Shown: positions 13,228-22,444, numbered from the stretch's first letter. The stretch is 64,000 nt of DNA from Terrabacter sp. Root85 (GCF_001429185.1 NZ_LMIW01000010.1:310001-374000); one strand, 5' to 3'. The notes: generated by a model from the letters alone, not told the origin. A program made the numbers and translations.

Positions 13228-14502
13228 TCAGCCAGCCGGCTTCACGATCGTGACGCCGTAGTTCGGATTGGTCGGTGTGGGAGGCACGAAGTCCCCAGTC
13301 GGGATGAGGTCCTTGAGGAACCATCCGGACAGACAACGTTGAGAGTTGCTGCTGCCACAAAGGGCGTTCGGCGGCCTGATGCTGACCTGGTCACCCTTCG
13401 TGAGCCGCCAGCCGCTGAGGTAGAAGGCGGCGAAACCGGAGATGTGGTACCACGTGTTGTTTCCCGATCCGGCATTGCAGTTGTCAGTGGATATCGGTTC
13501 ACGCGCCAGATTGCTGGCCGCCATGCAGTCGAAGACCGGCACGTAGATGACCGTGCCACGCAGTGGGTCGAAGACGGAGGCGTCGCAACCGTCGGCTCCC
13601 GTGTTGCCGTGGATCCAGGCGCTGTCGCTCACAGCGCCGGTGCAGGCACTGAGCAGCCCGTCGAGCCAGGCGAAACCACCCGGAGCCGTGCCGCCCGGGC
13701 TCGACGTGTCGCACGTCGTGTCGTTGCCCTTGGAGTAGATCGTGTTCTCACTGGCCGGCCAGTCGGGTCGGGCGTCAGTGTTGGAGTAGCCGGGCCACGT
13801 GCCTGATGGTCCAGGCGGATAGTTCGTGGCAGACGGGTAGCCCACCTGGGCCGCCCAGTCACACTCGGACATCGCCAAGGGCAACACGGTGAGGCTGCTC
13901 GGGCCCCCAGGACCCCAGGCAGCACGAGCACATGCGGTGTCGCGTGCTCCCCCCGTCAGTGCCTGGGAGAAGATGCTCGGCAGGATCGTGTTGTCTGTGG
14001 CGCTGGATTTGGTCTGGACACTGGTCTCGACGTACCCCAGGTCCTTGCCAGCACCCGAGACGAAGTAGTCGCTGAGCGGAGGGCACAGCCCGAGGTTGTT
14101 GAGGGCCGCGGTCTTCTGCGCTGCAGTGGCCGTCGACGAGGCACACGCTGGCATGCCAGTGAAGGTGACGCCCGTCGGTGGCCTCGCGCACTGACCGTTT
14201 GTCCCGATCGCGGTGTTCAGCTGCGAGGCGTTGTCGATCGCGTTGGCGCTCGCCAACGCGTTCAACGAGGTAACGCTCGTGGTGGCGTTACACGTGGTGA
14301 CGTCGTTGGCGCACATCTGGGCGAGGGCCATGGATGTTGCATCCGACCCATTCTGCAGCTGGCGTCGCTCGAACATGATGTTGCCCATGTCCACGCTCAG
14401 GGCCATCGCTGGCATGGCAATGAACGTGACGACCAGAGCCGCAACCACGGCCGTGGCGCCCCGGTCCCGTCGAATGCCACGCATCTTGCTCAACCGCCGC
14501 AT
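13228..14502 (-). CDS. TadG-like pilus assembly protein (secreted/anchored, cysteine-rich)
   Basis: 424 residues. The N-terminus (MRRLSKMRGIRRDRGATAVV) has the TadG/TadE layout: basic residues, then RGATAVVAALVVTF helix, a putative pseudopilin-like processing site at RG/ATAV. The rest is a large extracytoplasmic domain rich in Asn, Gly, Pro and Cys (many cysteines, likely disulfides), longer than a minor pilin. ATG 14502 is chosen because GGCGGTGAT precedes it and because the region upstream is the 3' end of tadE; the two genes overlap by 13 bases. Part of the leftward tad operon. Confidence 0.82.
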   Translation of the reverse strand: MRRLSKMRGIRRDRGATAVVAALVVTFIAMPAMALSVDMGNIMFERRQLQNGSDATSMALAQMCANDVTTCNATTSVTSLNALASANAIDNASQLNTAIGTNGQCARPPTGVTFTGMPACASSTATAAQKTAALNNLGLCPPLSDYFVSGAGKDLGYVETSVQTKSSATDNTILPSIFSQALTGGARDTACARAAWGPGGPSSLTVLPLAMSECDWAAQVGYPSATNYPPGPSGTWPGYSNTDARPDWPASENTIYSKGNDTTCDTSSPGGTAPGGFAWLDGLLSACTGAVSDSAWIHGNTGADGCDASVFDPLRGTVIYVPVFDCMAASNLAREPISTDNCNAGSGNNTWYHISGFAAFYLSGWRLTKGDQVSIRPPNALCGSSNSQRCLSGWFLKDLIPTGDFVPPTPTNPNYGVTIVKPAG

Positions 14503-14882
14503 TTCATCACCGCCGTCGACGAGAGGACGTTGCTGGCACCCCAGGTGCCACCGACGATCCGAATGGCCGGCCCCATGACCAGCCACTGGAAGCTTGCCTG
14601 CACAGTGACGGACGCGTTGGTGGTGCCGCAGGTGACCATGCCCGGGAAGCTGAGGTCAGCGACCGGAATGCCGCCGATGGCCGCCTTCGCTCGGTCCTGG
14701 ATCTCGGTCGTGGTCAGCGTGCCGACCGCAGCCGCCCGTGCGCCTTCGCGCGCCGAGTTGGCCAGCTGGATCTGGTAGAAGTACGCGCGTCCGAAGTCGA
14801 CGATCGCCGCTATCAGCAGGAACAGCACGGGGAGGACGATCGCGAACTCCACGGCCGATGCGCCGCGCTCAGTTCTGGCCAT
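14490..14882 (-). CDS. tadE: TadE-like minor pilin
   Basis: 130 residues, membrane-anchored pseudopilin. The N-terminus MARTERGASAVEFAIVLPVL holds the RGASAVEF processing motif with the conserved Glu five residues after Gly, followed by a hydrophobic helix and the DFGRAYFYQIQLANSAREGA signature of TadE. The remaining 80 residues are an extracytoplasmic domain with two cysteines. It lies between the flp pilins and the TadG-like gene and overlaps the latter by 13 bases. Maturation needs a TadV/CpaA-type prepilin peptidase that is not in this window. Confidence 0.92.
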   Translation of the reverse strand: MARTERGASAVEFAIVLPVLFLLIAAIVDFGRAYFYQIQLANSAREGARAAAVGTLTTTEIQDRAKAAIGGIPVADLSFPGMVTCGTTNASVTVQASFQWLVMGPAIRIVGGTWGASNVLSSTAVMKCGG

Positions 14883-14951
14883 GCCAGATCGCCCTCCCCA
14901 AAGTTGTGCGGTTTCGTCCGTGGCCCCCCGGCGTGGACGTCGTACGAAGTG

Positions 14952-15122
14952 TCAGACCTGGGCGGCGACGTTGTTGAACGTCGTCGACAGGTTGTTGCCG
15001 AGCAGCGAGACGGCGGCGATGATCACGACGGCGATCAGGGCGACCATGAGGCCGTACTCGACGGCGGTCGCGCCGCGCTCGGAAGCGAGTCGGCTCTGGA
15101 TCTTGGCAGCAAGCTTGGTCAT
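14952..15122 (-). CDS. flp: Flp pilin, copy 2
   Basis: 56-residue major pilin precursor. ATG 15122 follows GGGAGAGAA. The leader MTKLAAKIQSRLASERG is cut after Gly by a prepilin peptidase; the mature part begins ATAVEYGLMVALIAVV, with the Flp Glu-Tyr pair. The hydrophobic helix and the tail NLSTTFNNVAAQV are nearly identical to copy 1 (15246-15416), differing mainly in the leader and the penultimate residues. This is a recent tandem duplication or is kept identical by conversion. Confidence 0.95.
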   Translation of the reverse strand: MTKLAAKIQSRLASERGATAVEYGLMVALIAVVIIAAVSLLGNNLSTTFNNVAAQV

Positions 15123-15245
15123 TGATTCTCTCCCTGGTGATGAGGCGCTACGCCCGAACTGTGTGAGTTGGAGCTCGTAGGACCCCTCCACGAGCGAGTC
15201 ACGGGTGCGAAGCCGTACCCCCGGCCTCGCACCCGCGGTCGATGC

Positions 15246-15416
15246 TCAGACCTTGGCGGCGACGTTGTTGAACGTCGTCGACAGGTTGTTGCCGAGCAGG
15301 GAGACAGCAGCGATGATCACGACAGCGATCAGGGCAACCATCAGGCCGTACTCGACGGCGGTCGCGCCGCGCTCCTTGTTGAGCAGCGTCTGGACCTTGG
15401 CAGCAATCTTGGTCAT
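15246..15416 (-). CDS. flp: Flp pilin, copy 1 (first gene of the tad operon)
   Basis: 56-residue pilin precursor with leader MTKIAAKVQTLLNKERG and mature start ATAVEYGLMVAL. The ribosome-binding site GGGAGGAAC is 8-9 bases before ATG 15416, the best in the operon, consistent with a highly expressed structural subunit. The mature sequence differs from copy 2 essentially only at the residue before the last (Lys versus Gln). The gene is promoter-proximal in the leftward operon, and the 246 bases up to 15663 are shared with the divergent GT87 gene. Confidence 0.95.
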   Translation of the reverse strand: MTKIAAKVQTLLNKERGATAVEYGLMVALIAVVIIAAVSLLGNNLSTTFNNVAAKV

Positions 15417-15500
15417 GGTGAAGGGTTCCTCCCAGTGATGCAGGGCCACCCGAATGTGCCCCCCGCTGATCGGAAGAGTAGGCGGGCGCCGACAGCGTGT

Positions 15501-15516
15501 CTTGAAAATGCTTGAA
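15501..15516. promoter_or_regulatory. CTTGAA direct repeat upstream of flp
   Basis: CTTGAA occurs at 15501-15506 and again at 15511-15516, exactly 10 bases apart, about 85-100 bases upstream of flp copy 1 and about 150 upstream of the divergent GT87 gene. Same-face direct repeats with one helical turn spacing are typical of activator or response-regulator sites. No protein is assigned. Confidence 0.35.
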
Positions 15517-15662
15517 CTTCACAACACCTTCCCAATCTGCGCCTTTCGGACAGGGAGAGATGGCACGGTTGGAGACATCCTGCGCTCGCATGATCGGAAA
15601 TCCGAGAACCCCGTTCTGGACACGTGCAGTCGGACTTGAGCAACCAGAAGTGGAGAATATGT

Positions 15663-16832
15663 ATGGCGGCCCAGGGCACGCCCATCGCAGCCAAACGCCG
15701 CCTGCGGCCACCGCCCGGTTCCGGGGTCGTCGTCGGCTGGATGGTCGTGGGCGCCGCCCTCTATGTCCGCTGGAGCGCCTCTGCCACATGGAATTTCGTT
15801 GATCTCACCGACTTCTACTACGGCGGTGTGTCAGTTCTCGAGGGTGTCGACGTCTATGCGCCAAGACCAGGCGTCCTCGCCTTCAACTACCCTCCGTTCG
15901 CCGCCGTCGCGTTCGTGCCACTCGGCATCGTCGGGCTATCCGTGTCGAAGGTCGTCTTCACCATGGCGACCCTCGTCGCCTACGTCGTGAGCCTCGTTGC
16001 CATCCGGCGGGCCCTCGGTGCTCGCTGGACCACGACGATCCTGCTCGGGGCGGCAGGTCTGGCCCTCGAGCCTGTCGTCCGTACTCTGGTCCTCGGCCAG
16101 ATCGGCATCATTCTCATGGGGCTCGTACTCGCTGATCTCTATCTCATGCCGGCGCGCTTCCGGGGTGTCCTGATCGGGCTCGCGGCAGGGATCAAGCTCA
16201 CGCCCGCGGTCTTCGTCCTCTATCTCGTCCTTCGCCGCGACTGGCGTGGAACCGTCCTCGCGATCACCACTGGCGCGGCAACTCTCGCCGTGGGCTGGCT
16301 TGCAGCGTCAGGCTCCTCGCACAGGTACTGGTTGGGAGGCTTCGACAAGTTCGATCGTTTCGGCGACCTGGCTTTCTCACCCGTGAACCAGTCCGTGCGT
16401 TCGTTTGTGTCGCGCGTCGCGCCTGAGGCGCCGACTGGGGCGCTGTGGATCGCGATCGCTGCGTCGGGAGTGCTGGCCTTCTCGACGGCAGCTCTCCTCG
16501 GCCGACGAGGCAACTGGGCCAGCGTCGCCCTCAGTCTGGCAGGAGCCACACTGTTGCTCTCGCCGATCTCCTGGACACATCACTGGGTCTGGGTCGTGCC
16601 CGCACTCGTCGCCCTTGTCCACGCGGGGAGCCGCATCACTGCGGCCCTGATCGCGCTGGTGTTCTACGTGGCCCCGATGTGGGCCGTCCCGGAAACGGGA
16701 CCGTTAACAGCCGGTCAGCTCCTCTTCGCGTATGCCTACCTGTGGGTGGCCATCGGGCTCCTGGTGACGTCTGCCGCCACCGCCGTTTCGGACCTGCGTC
16801 GCTCACCATTGAGCCGAGTTGGGGCATCATGA
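15663..16832 (+). CDS. GT87-family membrane mannosyltransferase (DUF2029)
   Basis: 389-residue polytopic GT-C enzyme, expected to use polyprenyl-phosphate-mannose to add alpha-1,2-mannose to a lipid or protein on the outer face of the membrane (PimE/GT87 group). Visible: FVDLTDFYYGG in the first outer loop (Asp pair as in GT87), FNYPPFAAVAF, the GLAAGIKLTPAVFVLYL helix and the late SPISWTHHWVW signature. ATG 15663 is chosen over upstream in-frame starts because GGAG lies 8 bases before it. It overlaps the next gene by ATGA and is divergent from the flp pilins. Confidence 0.85.
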   Translation: MAAQGTPIAAKRRLRPPPGSGVVVGWMVVGAALYVRWSASATWNFVDLTDFYYGGVSVLEGVDVYAPRPGVLAFNYPPFAAVAFVPLGIVGLSVSKVVFTMATLVAYVVSLVAIRRALGARWTTTILLGAAGLALEPVVRTLVLGQIGIILMGLVLADLYLMPARFRGVLIGLAAGIKLTPAVFVLYLVLRRDWRGTVLAITTGAATLAVGWLAASGSSHRYWLGGFDKFDRFGDLAFSPVNQSVRSFVSRVAPEAPTGALWIAIAASGVLAFSTAALLGRRGNWASVALSLAGATLLLSPISWTHHWVWVVPALVALVHAGSRITAALIALVFYVAPMWAVPETGPLTAGQLLFAYAYLWVAIGLLVTSAATAVSDLRRSPLSRVGAS

Positions 16833-18223
16833 CCAGGACATCCGCGGGTGAACGCCATGCGCACACACGCAGAGCCGCTTCCACGTCAACGCTCGTCGTG
16901 GTCGCTCTAGGTGTGGTGGCTTGTGTGATCGCTTGGCTGTCCGTGGTCGGCTCCGATGCCCTGTGGCTGAGCGCTCTCGGTGACACGATCCGCGCCGATC
17001 GCCAGATTCCGGCAGGCGTGCCGTTCGCCGCTGCGCCCTCGCAGGGTTGGGTCAACACGACGGCACTCGGGCAGGTGCTCTTCTCGTTCATCCATGTCGC
17101 AGGCAGCCTCGGCGTCGTCGCGGCACAGGTCGTCGTAGTTGTGTGGACCCTCTGGATCCTCGTCTCGTCCGCCCGGCGTCGCGGTGCGCACGTGATCGGC
17201 CTCGTATCGGTGCTGCTCCTTGTCCTGGTCGGTGGCGCCGCACCGTTGCTCATCGCGCGTGCACAACTGTTGTCGCTGGTGCCCTATGCCGCGTTGGTCG
17301 TCCTGCTGCGGTTGGAGCACGATCGCCCGTCGAGGCTCATCTGGGCGACCGTCCCACTCATCGCCCTGTGGGGAAACCTTCACGGCGCAGTACTGGTCGG
17401 CGTCGCGGTCCTCGGCTGCTACCTGGCCTTCTCGCGCCTCCGCTTCGATCCTTGGACGGCGGTCGGTGTGGGACTCGCCTCGCTCGCAGCTTCCTGTCTC
17501 AACCCCGGCCTACTCCAGGCGCCGCACTACTACCTCGGTGTCTTCGGCGGTGCCGCCACCAATGACGACTCCGGGATGTGGAGCCGGCTCAGCCTGTCCA
17601 ACCCGTTCGACCTCATGCTGCTGGTGGCGGCGACCTGCTTGGGGTACATGACGTTTCGTCACCGTCGACCACTCTGGGAGTATGCCGCTTCGCTTGGCTT
17701 CGCTGGGGCGACCCTCGTCGCCGCACGCCACGGCATCTGGCTTCTGCTGTTCCTGGCCGTCCCCGCAGCCCTGGCGCTGATGACCCGGCACCGGCGCCCA
17801 GAGGAGGCACCGACACGCAGGGCCAACTTGGCGCCCGCAGCGGCCTGCGTCGCCGGCATGATGGTGGTTGCCGGCCTGCTCGCGGCCCGAGCTCCGACCT
17901 TCCACGCTGCCGATGCAGAGGCGTCACAGCTCGCTGCCGCCACGCGCGGGGGCGTGGTGCTCGTCTCCGAGCCACTCGCCGAGTCCATGGCCGCAGCGGG
18001 AGCCTTGGTGTGGGTGAGCAACCCGCTCGACGCCTTCGACCACGCCGACCAGACGGCATACCTCGCCTTCATGGACGGCGACGCGACAGGTGGAACGCGC
18101 GGTTTCGCCCGGGCGGACGTCGTCGTCGCTCCACCCGCGTCACCACAGGCACGAGCGGCGGTGGCCAACGGCTTCACCGCCCGTCAGCTTGTCGGCGCGT
18201 ACGTGCTTCTGCGTCGCAACTAG
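16829..18223 (+). CDS. Polytopic membrane protein, paralogue of the tad-distal gene
   Basis: 464 residues, about ten membrane helices and a soluble C-terminal tail (about 365-464). The first outer loop contains WLSALGDTIRADRQIP and VNTTALGQVLF, and the middle has LIALWGNLHGAVLVG. Together these resemble the protein encoded at 5482-6906, so the two probably form a family of GT-C-like enzymes; the acceptor is unknown. ATG 16829 overlaps the GT87 stop codon by 4 bases, indicating coupled expression. Its stop overlaps the convergent acyltransferase by 4 bases. Confidence 0.7.
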   Translation: MTRTSAGERHAHTRRAASTSTLVVVALGVVACVIAWLSVVGSDALWLSALGDTIRADRQIPAGVPFAAAPSQGWVNTTALGQVLFSFIHVAGSLGVVAAQVVVVVWTLWILVSSARRRGAHVIGLVSVLLLVLVGGAAPLLIARAQLLSLVPYAALVVLLRLEHDRPSRLIWATVPLIALWGNLHGAVLVGVAVLGCYLAFSRLRFDPWTAVGVGLASLAASCLNPGLLQAPHYYLGVFGGAATNDDSGMWSRLSLSNPFDLMLLVAATCLGYMTFRHRRPLWEYAASLGFAGATLVAARHGIWLLLFLAVPAALALMTRHRRPEEAPTRRANLAPAAACVAGMMVVAGLLAARAPTFHAADAEASQLAAATRGGVVLVSEPLAESMAAAGALVWVSNPLDAFDHADQTAYLAFMDGDATGGTRGFARADVVVAPPASPQARAAVANGFTARQLVGAYVLLRRN

Positions 18224-19347
18224 TTGGTCGCGATCACCGAAGGCCGGCTGACCAGCGGCACGGACTCCCCGACGCCTTCGGTCTCGGTGGCGCCGGAGGT
18301 GCGCACATCAGCCGCACCACGCAGTCGTCGCTCGAGGGGGCGCTCGACGACGACGTGGAGCACGAATGAGACGCCGACGACGGCGAGCACGACCAGCGCG
18401 CAGCCGAGCAGCGACCCGAACACTCCCGCGGAGACGAGCAGCGGCTGGGTGAACCCCATGACGAGCGGGTGCGCCATGTAGATGCAGAAGGACCACTGCC
18501 CGAGACTCACCAGAGTCCGGCTCTGCAGCGGTGACGGAGCACCGACGAGGTCAACATGGGCGTTGACGGCGATGAGCATCACGAGGCTCGGGACCATCGC
18601 GAGTGACAACGCCCACCGATCCTCGAAGCGGTAGCCGATGGCGACGGGGAGTACGAGCACGCTGAGGTAGGAGACGACGACGAAGACGCCGGCCCACCGC
18701 ACTCGCAGCCGCGGCACCCAGCCACGCGTCATAGCCATGGCAGCCAGCGATCCCGCGACGAACTCGACCATCCGGAAAGCGGGAAGGTGAAAGAGCCACG
18801 CACCCAACTCGGGGTCGTGACGCTGCATCGTGACGCCAACGGCGAGCGCGACGGCGATGGACACTGCACCGACCACGAGCGGACGACGGACCCAGCGCCA
18901 GATCAACCGCACGAGCAACGGGAAGGTCGCGTAGAAGAAGAACTCACACGACAGCGACCACGAGACTCCAGAGAAGGACCGCGCAACGGGATCGTCCGGC
19001 GACCATGCCTGCAGCAGGGCGAGATTCGCAGGGAGGGCACCCCAGTTTGGCGGCGGACTCCACGGCACCATCGCGAGTGCGATGAAGAGCAGATGCACGG
19101 GGTAGACGCGAGCGAACCGCCGTCGATAGAAGCGCGATGCGGTGGCGTCGATGTCCCACGAATACGTCAGCACGAATCCGCTCAGCACGAAGAAGAAGGT
19201 GACGCCGACGTAGCCGGCGGCCGCAAGACGTCCGACACCCCCCAGCCCGGGTGCAACCAATGACAGATGGAAGACCACGACAAGCAGGGCTGCGGCGAAG
19301 CGCAGACTCGTCAACGAGCGCAGGTGCGCACTCGGTCCAGCGTTCAT
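18220..19347 (-). CDS. Acyltransferase family 3 (OafA-like) membrane protein
   Basis: 375-residue polytopic O-acyltransferase. Key signs: LTSLRFAAALLVVVFHLSL with the conserved His in helix 1, GVTFFFVLSGFVLTYS, the basic loop SRFYRRRFARVYP, and SWSLSCEFFFYATFPLL with the family Glu. No SGNH domain follows. ATG 19347 is preferred (GGGGGAG just upstream) over the longer frame from 19383. It is the second member of this family in the window (other at 4261-5346) and lies among membrane glycosyltransferases, so surface-glycan acylation is likely. Confidence 0.88.
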   Translation of the reverse strand: MNAGPSAHLRSLTSLRFAAALLVVVFHLSLVAPGLGGVGRLAAAGYVGVTFFFVLSGFVLTYSWDIDATASRFYRRRFARVYPVHLLFIALAMVPWSPPPNWGALPANLALLQAWSPDDPVARSFSGVSWSLSCEFFFYATFPLLVRLIWRWVRRPLVVGAVSIAVALAVGVTMQRHDPELGAWLFHLPAFRMVEFVAGSLAAMAMTRGWVPRLRVRWAGVFVVVSYLSVLVLPVAIGYRFEDRWALSLAMVPSLVMLIAVNAHVDLVGAPSPLQSRTLVSLGQWSFCIYMAHPLVMGFTQPLLVSAGVFGSLLGCALVVLAVVGVSFVLHVVVERPLERRLRGAADVRTSGATETEGVGESVPLVSRPSVIATN

Positions 19348-19444
19348 GACTCCCCCAACCCGTGAGCGCCCGCCCACGACCACCGCGACCCTGGCCCCTC
19401 GCCCGCCGCCTCCCCGAGGCCGACCCTAGGGCTGTCGGGTCACC

Positions 19445-19467
19445 TTCCGAAGGGCATTTCCGAAAGG
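19445..19467. promoter_or_regulatory. TTCCGAA direct repeat in a divergent promoter region
   Basis: TTCCGAAGG (19445-19453) and TTCCGAAAGG (19458-19467) are 13 bases apart in the 283-base gap between the divergent acyltransferase and PIG-V-like genes. This may be an operator. Nothing else is recognisable in the gap. Confidence 0.25.
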
Positions 19468-19630
19468 TCCGATTCGTCACTTCCTGGCTCGTTCGGCCTC
19501 CCGAGTCACCCAGCCGACTCACCAATCGTCCAAAGGAACGACGACGTCCGATTCGTCGCGATATCGTGACGCCGCGAGTGCCCCAACGGCGCTCCGGCCG
19601 CAGACCAGGCCACGAACGGGGACCCACCAG

Positions 19631-20920
19631 ATGGCTCGACAGCAAGTCGGCGACCGGCTTCCGCGCTCCGCGAGCGAGACAACCGGTCGCTCGGTCCCGT
19701 TCTCCGACGCAGCAGCAACGGCCTTCGTGGGCCGTTGGTGGCTCTGGCCGCTCGCCATCTACCTGACGACCCGCCTGATCAACGTGGCCATGATCGCGAT
19801 AGCCAGCAGCTCATCGCTCACGCTCGAGGAGTTCGTCGGGCTGGGTGGGCGCCACTTCGGCACCGACGCGGGCACGGCGCCGCCCGGCTACCTGACGGCA
19901 GTGACCCGATGGGACGGACAGTGGTATTGGGAGATAGCCGCACACGGCTACCCGTCGGAACTTCCGACCGATGCGTCTGGCAATGTCAAACAGAACCCGT
20001 GGGCGTTCTTCCCGCTGTATCCATACGTCGTGCGCGGTGTCATGTTCGTGACTCGGCTCGACTTTCCCATCGCTTCGGTGGCTGTCTCGCTCATCGCGGG
20101 CGCCGTGGCGATGCTCCTGCTCTACCGACTCGTGGCTCGCCGACACGGCCGACTCGGGGGCATCATCGCCGTGCTGGCGATGAGCACCTTCATCTGCGCA
20201 CCCGTGATGCAGATCAGCTACACGGAGGGTCTGGCCCTCACGTTCGTCCTCACGGTGATCACGTGCGTGACCCGCGAGCGCTTCTGGTGGGCGGCTCTCG
20301 CTCTCCTGCTTCTCGGGCTCACGCGCGGGGTTGCCGTGGCGTTTGCACCTGCCCTCGTGCTCTACGCGTACCTCCTCTGGCGGCAGGGGGCGCTGTCGCG
20401 GCGACGGGCTCTCCCACTCGCCCTTCTGGCGGCGTGGGCCGGGCTCGTCGGGGTCATCTGGCCGATCATCGTCGGTTTCGTCACGGGAGAACCCCGCGCC
20501 TACTTCCTGACGCAGCAGGCGTGGAACCCTGAGTTGAGGGCGACCCCGATCGCGCGCTTCCTGGAGCGGAACAGCGACGTGCCGGGTGGCTTCGTCACCG
20601 CCGCCGTCATCGCAGCTCTTTGGGCTCTGCTGCTGCTATGGCTCTTCACCGTTGGTCAGCAGGAGCCGATGCTGCGGGCATGGACGATCGCCTACATCGT
20701 CTACGTGCTGGCTGTCGTCGACTGGAACTGGAGCGCCGTCCGCTACTACATGCTCGCGATCCCCGTCTTCTGGCCTCTGGTTCGCGCTGGCGTCCCTGAA
20801 GACCGGCCGCGCCAGCGAATCGCAGTTGCCATCGCGTTCGCCGTCATAGGCGTCGCGGCTCAGTGGTGGTGGATCCGCTACTGCCTCATCGTGTCTCGAG
20901 AGCTCGTGCAGGTGCCGTAG
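19631..20920 (+). CDS. PIG-V-like membrane mannosyltransferase
   Basis: 429-residue polytopic GT-C protein. The outer loop TRWDGQWYWEIAAHGYP with NPWAFFPLYPYVVR is the hallmark of PIG-V/GPI mannosyltransferase-2-like proteins, which in Actinobacteria act on lipid-linked or protein acceptors from polyprenyl-phosphate sugars. ISYTEGLALTFVL in a central helix is also family-typical. The first 30 residues are cytoplasmic. ATG 19631 has only a weak upstream GGGG, so the start is moderately sure. Monocistronic; convergent with the methyltransferase gene downstream. Confidence 0.8.
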   Translation: MARQQVGDRLPRSASETTGRSVPFSDAAATAFVGRWWLWPLAIYLTTRLINVAMIAIASSSSLTLEEFVGLGGRHFGTDAGTAPPGYLTAVTRWDGQWYWEIAAHGYPSELPTDASGNVKQNPWAFFPLYPYVVRGVMFVTRLDFPIASVAVSLIAGAVAMLLLYRLVARRHGRLGGIIAVLAMSTFICAPVMQISYTEGLALTFVLTVITCVTRERFWWAALALLLLGLTRGVAVAFAPALVLYAYLLWRQGALSRRRALPLALLAAWAGLVGVIWPIIVGFVTGEPRAYFLTQQAWNPELRATPIARFLERNSDVPGGFVTAAVIAALWALLLLWLFTVGQQEPMLRAWTIAYIVYVLAVVDWNWSAVRYYMLAIPVFWPLVRAGVPEDRPRQRIAVAIAFAVIGVAAQWWWIRYCLIVSRELVQVP

Positions 20921-20933
20921 GGCCCAAGCCCCG

Positions 20934-21527
20934 TCAGGCACTCACGGCCCTGACGCAGAACTCGTTGTAGATGAAGACCTTGCCGGCGCGCCGCGGGAAC
21001 GGGAAGCTCCACGACCGCTCGGGCTTCAGCCCCACGGCTCTGGCCAGGTCGACGAGCTCAGACCCGCTAGCGAACCACACGTGTGTCGGGTCCGAGGCAT
21101 AGCCCCGTTCCTGCGGACAGATGAAGAAGACGGTGCCGCCCGGCCTCAGATACGGGAGGTACGTCCGAAGCAGGCCCTCGGCGTCAGACCGTTCCATGTG
21201 CTCTACGACGTGCGCGAGCAGGATGGAGTCGTAGCCCTCGAGCGAGGCCTTGTCGCTCGCCATGAACGCGTCGACGGTCATGGCATCGAAGCCCAGCCCC
21301 CGCGCATACGCCACAGCGGCCTCGTTGTGGTCGACCCCGACCGAGCGCGGGCCGAGCGTGCGGAGGTTCCTACCGATGCCACATCCGACCTCAAGGGTGC
21401 GACCGAGGCGCTGGCGTCGCAGGTGGAGCTGGTAAGGCAGTTGCACGGGGATGACACGCTTCCACCACACCCGCTGCGCATGCTCGAGCCGGTCTGCGTA
21501 GTCACGCGCTGCGGTGTCTCCGCTCAT
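20934..21527 (-). CDS. Class I SAM-dependent methyltransferase
   Basis: 197 residues. Motif I LEVGCGIGRNLRTLGP (about 44-59), the acidic residue VGVDHNE at the end of strand 2, and LLAHVVEHM at motif IV show a Rossmann-type methyltransferase; YLRPGGTVFFICPQERGY is post-motif. The WFASGSELVDLARAVGL part is common in methyltransferases of lipid-linked glycan pathways. ATG 21527 overlaps the GT2 stop (ATGA). It is the last gene of the gtrA-GT2-methyltransferase operon, so the substrate may be the sugar or lipid handled there. Confidence 0.85.
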   Translation of the reverse strand: MSGDTAARDYADRLEHAQRVWWKRVIPVQLPYQLHLRRQRLGRTLEVGCGIGRNLRTLGPRSVGVDHNEAAVAYARGLGFDAMTVDAFMASDKASLEGYDSILLAHVVEHMERSDAEGLLRTYLPYLRPGGTVFFICPQERGYASDPTHVWFASGSELVDLARAVGLKPERSWSFPFPRRAGKVFIYNEFCVRAVSA

Positions 21528-22444
21528 TCGGCGCCCAGGCCCGCGACCGGGACGGAAGCCGGCTGGGGCGACACCTGTAGCTCGATCGGAGCCAGGGGCG
21601 TACGCAACTCACGGGCCAGCGAGAAGTAGGCGAGCCTTCGGGCGTACGCAAGAGCTTTCGCCTTCGCGCGCCCTCGAGCGAGATCCGTCCGAGACAGCAG
21701 GTCGGGACACGAGGCGGCGAGGTCACGGTGGAAGGCCACGACCTGACGGTACTGGTTGCGGGCCAACGCGTGGCTCCACTGGCTGTCGCTCAGCCGGAAC
21801 GACGCGAGCGGCTCCTCCAAACCCACGAAGGTGCCTCGCATGAGCACCTTGGAGTACGTGTGCTGGTCGAGGACGTACGAGTGGGTGCCGTCCCAGCCCC
21901 CGACCGCTTCGAGGCTGGACCGGCACAGGAGGACGCAGGCAGGTTCCCCGAACGTGTTGGTGCCCGACTGCACGGCCTGTCGCACGGCTGCCCGTCCGGA
22001 GAGCTCGCCCAGCATCCTGGGCAGCCCCCAGGACCGCAGCACCATGTCACCCCTGGCCGTAACGACGTCCCGCCGGGAAGCGACCATGACCGCGCGGGGG
22101 TGTGACTGCATCGCGGCCACCTGCCGCTCGAGGCACTCCGGCGCGAGGAGGTCGTCACCGCAGACGAGCTTCAGGTATCTGCCGGTTGCCGCTCGGGTGG
22201 CGTTGTCCCAGTTGTCATGCGGATGGTCCGTGCGCGGCATCTGCAGGAGATGGACGCGGGGGTCGGACGCGAAAGGATGGAGCAACTCCCACGTGCCGTC
22301 GGTGCTCGAGTGGTCACTGACGATGAGCTCGAAGTCGGCGAACGTCTGCGACAGGATCGAGCGCATCGTATCGCGGACGAACGCGGCGTTGTTGTACGTC
22401 GGGACGACGATGGAGACCAGGGGCCGTGGCAGCTCCGCACTCAC
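21524..22444 (-). CDS. Glycosyltransferase family 2
   Basis: 306-residue cytoplasmic GT-A enzyme. SIVVPTYNNAAFVRDTM, VSDHSSTDGTWELL and KLVCGDDLLAPECLE show the nucleotide-sugar site and the Asp-Asp metal site; CRSSLEAVGGWD is the acceptor-side motif. The frame stays open upstream to 22771, but GTG 22444 is chosen because it overlaps the gtrA stop as GTGA and the family begins right there. Products of such operons (GtrA flippase-like, GT2, methyltransferase) decorate surface polysaccharides; substrate unknown. Confidence 0.88.
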   Translation of the reverse strand: MSAELPRPLVSIVVPTYNNAAFVRDTMRSILSQTFADFELIVSDHSSTDGTWELLHPFASDPRVHLLQMPRTDHPHDNWDNATRAATGRYLKLVCGDDLLAPECLERQVAAMQSHPRAVMVASRRDVVTARGDMVLRSWGLPRMLGELSGRAAVRQAVQSGTNTFGEPACVLLCRSSLEAVGGWDGTHSYVLDQHTYSKVLMRGTFVGLEEPLASFRLSDSQWSHALARNQYRQVVAFHRDLAASCPDLLSRTDLARGRAKAKALAYARRLAYFSLARELRTPLAPIELQVSPQPASVPVAGLGAE

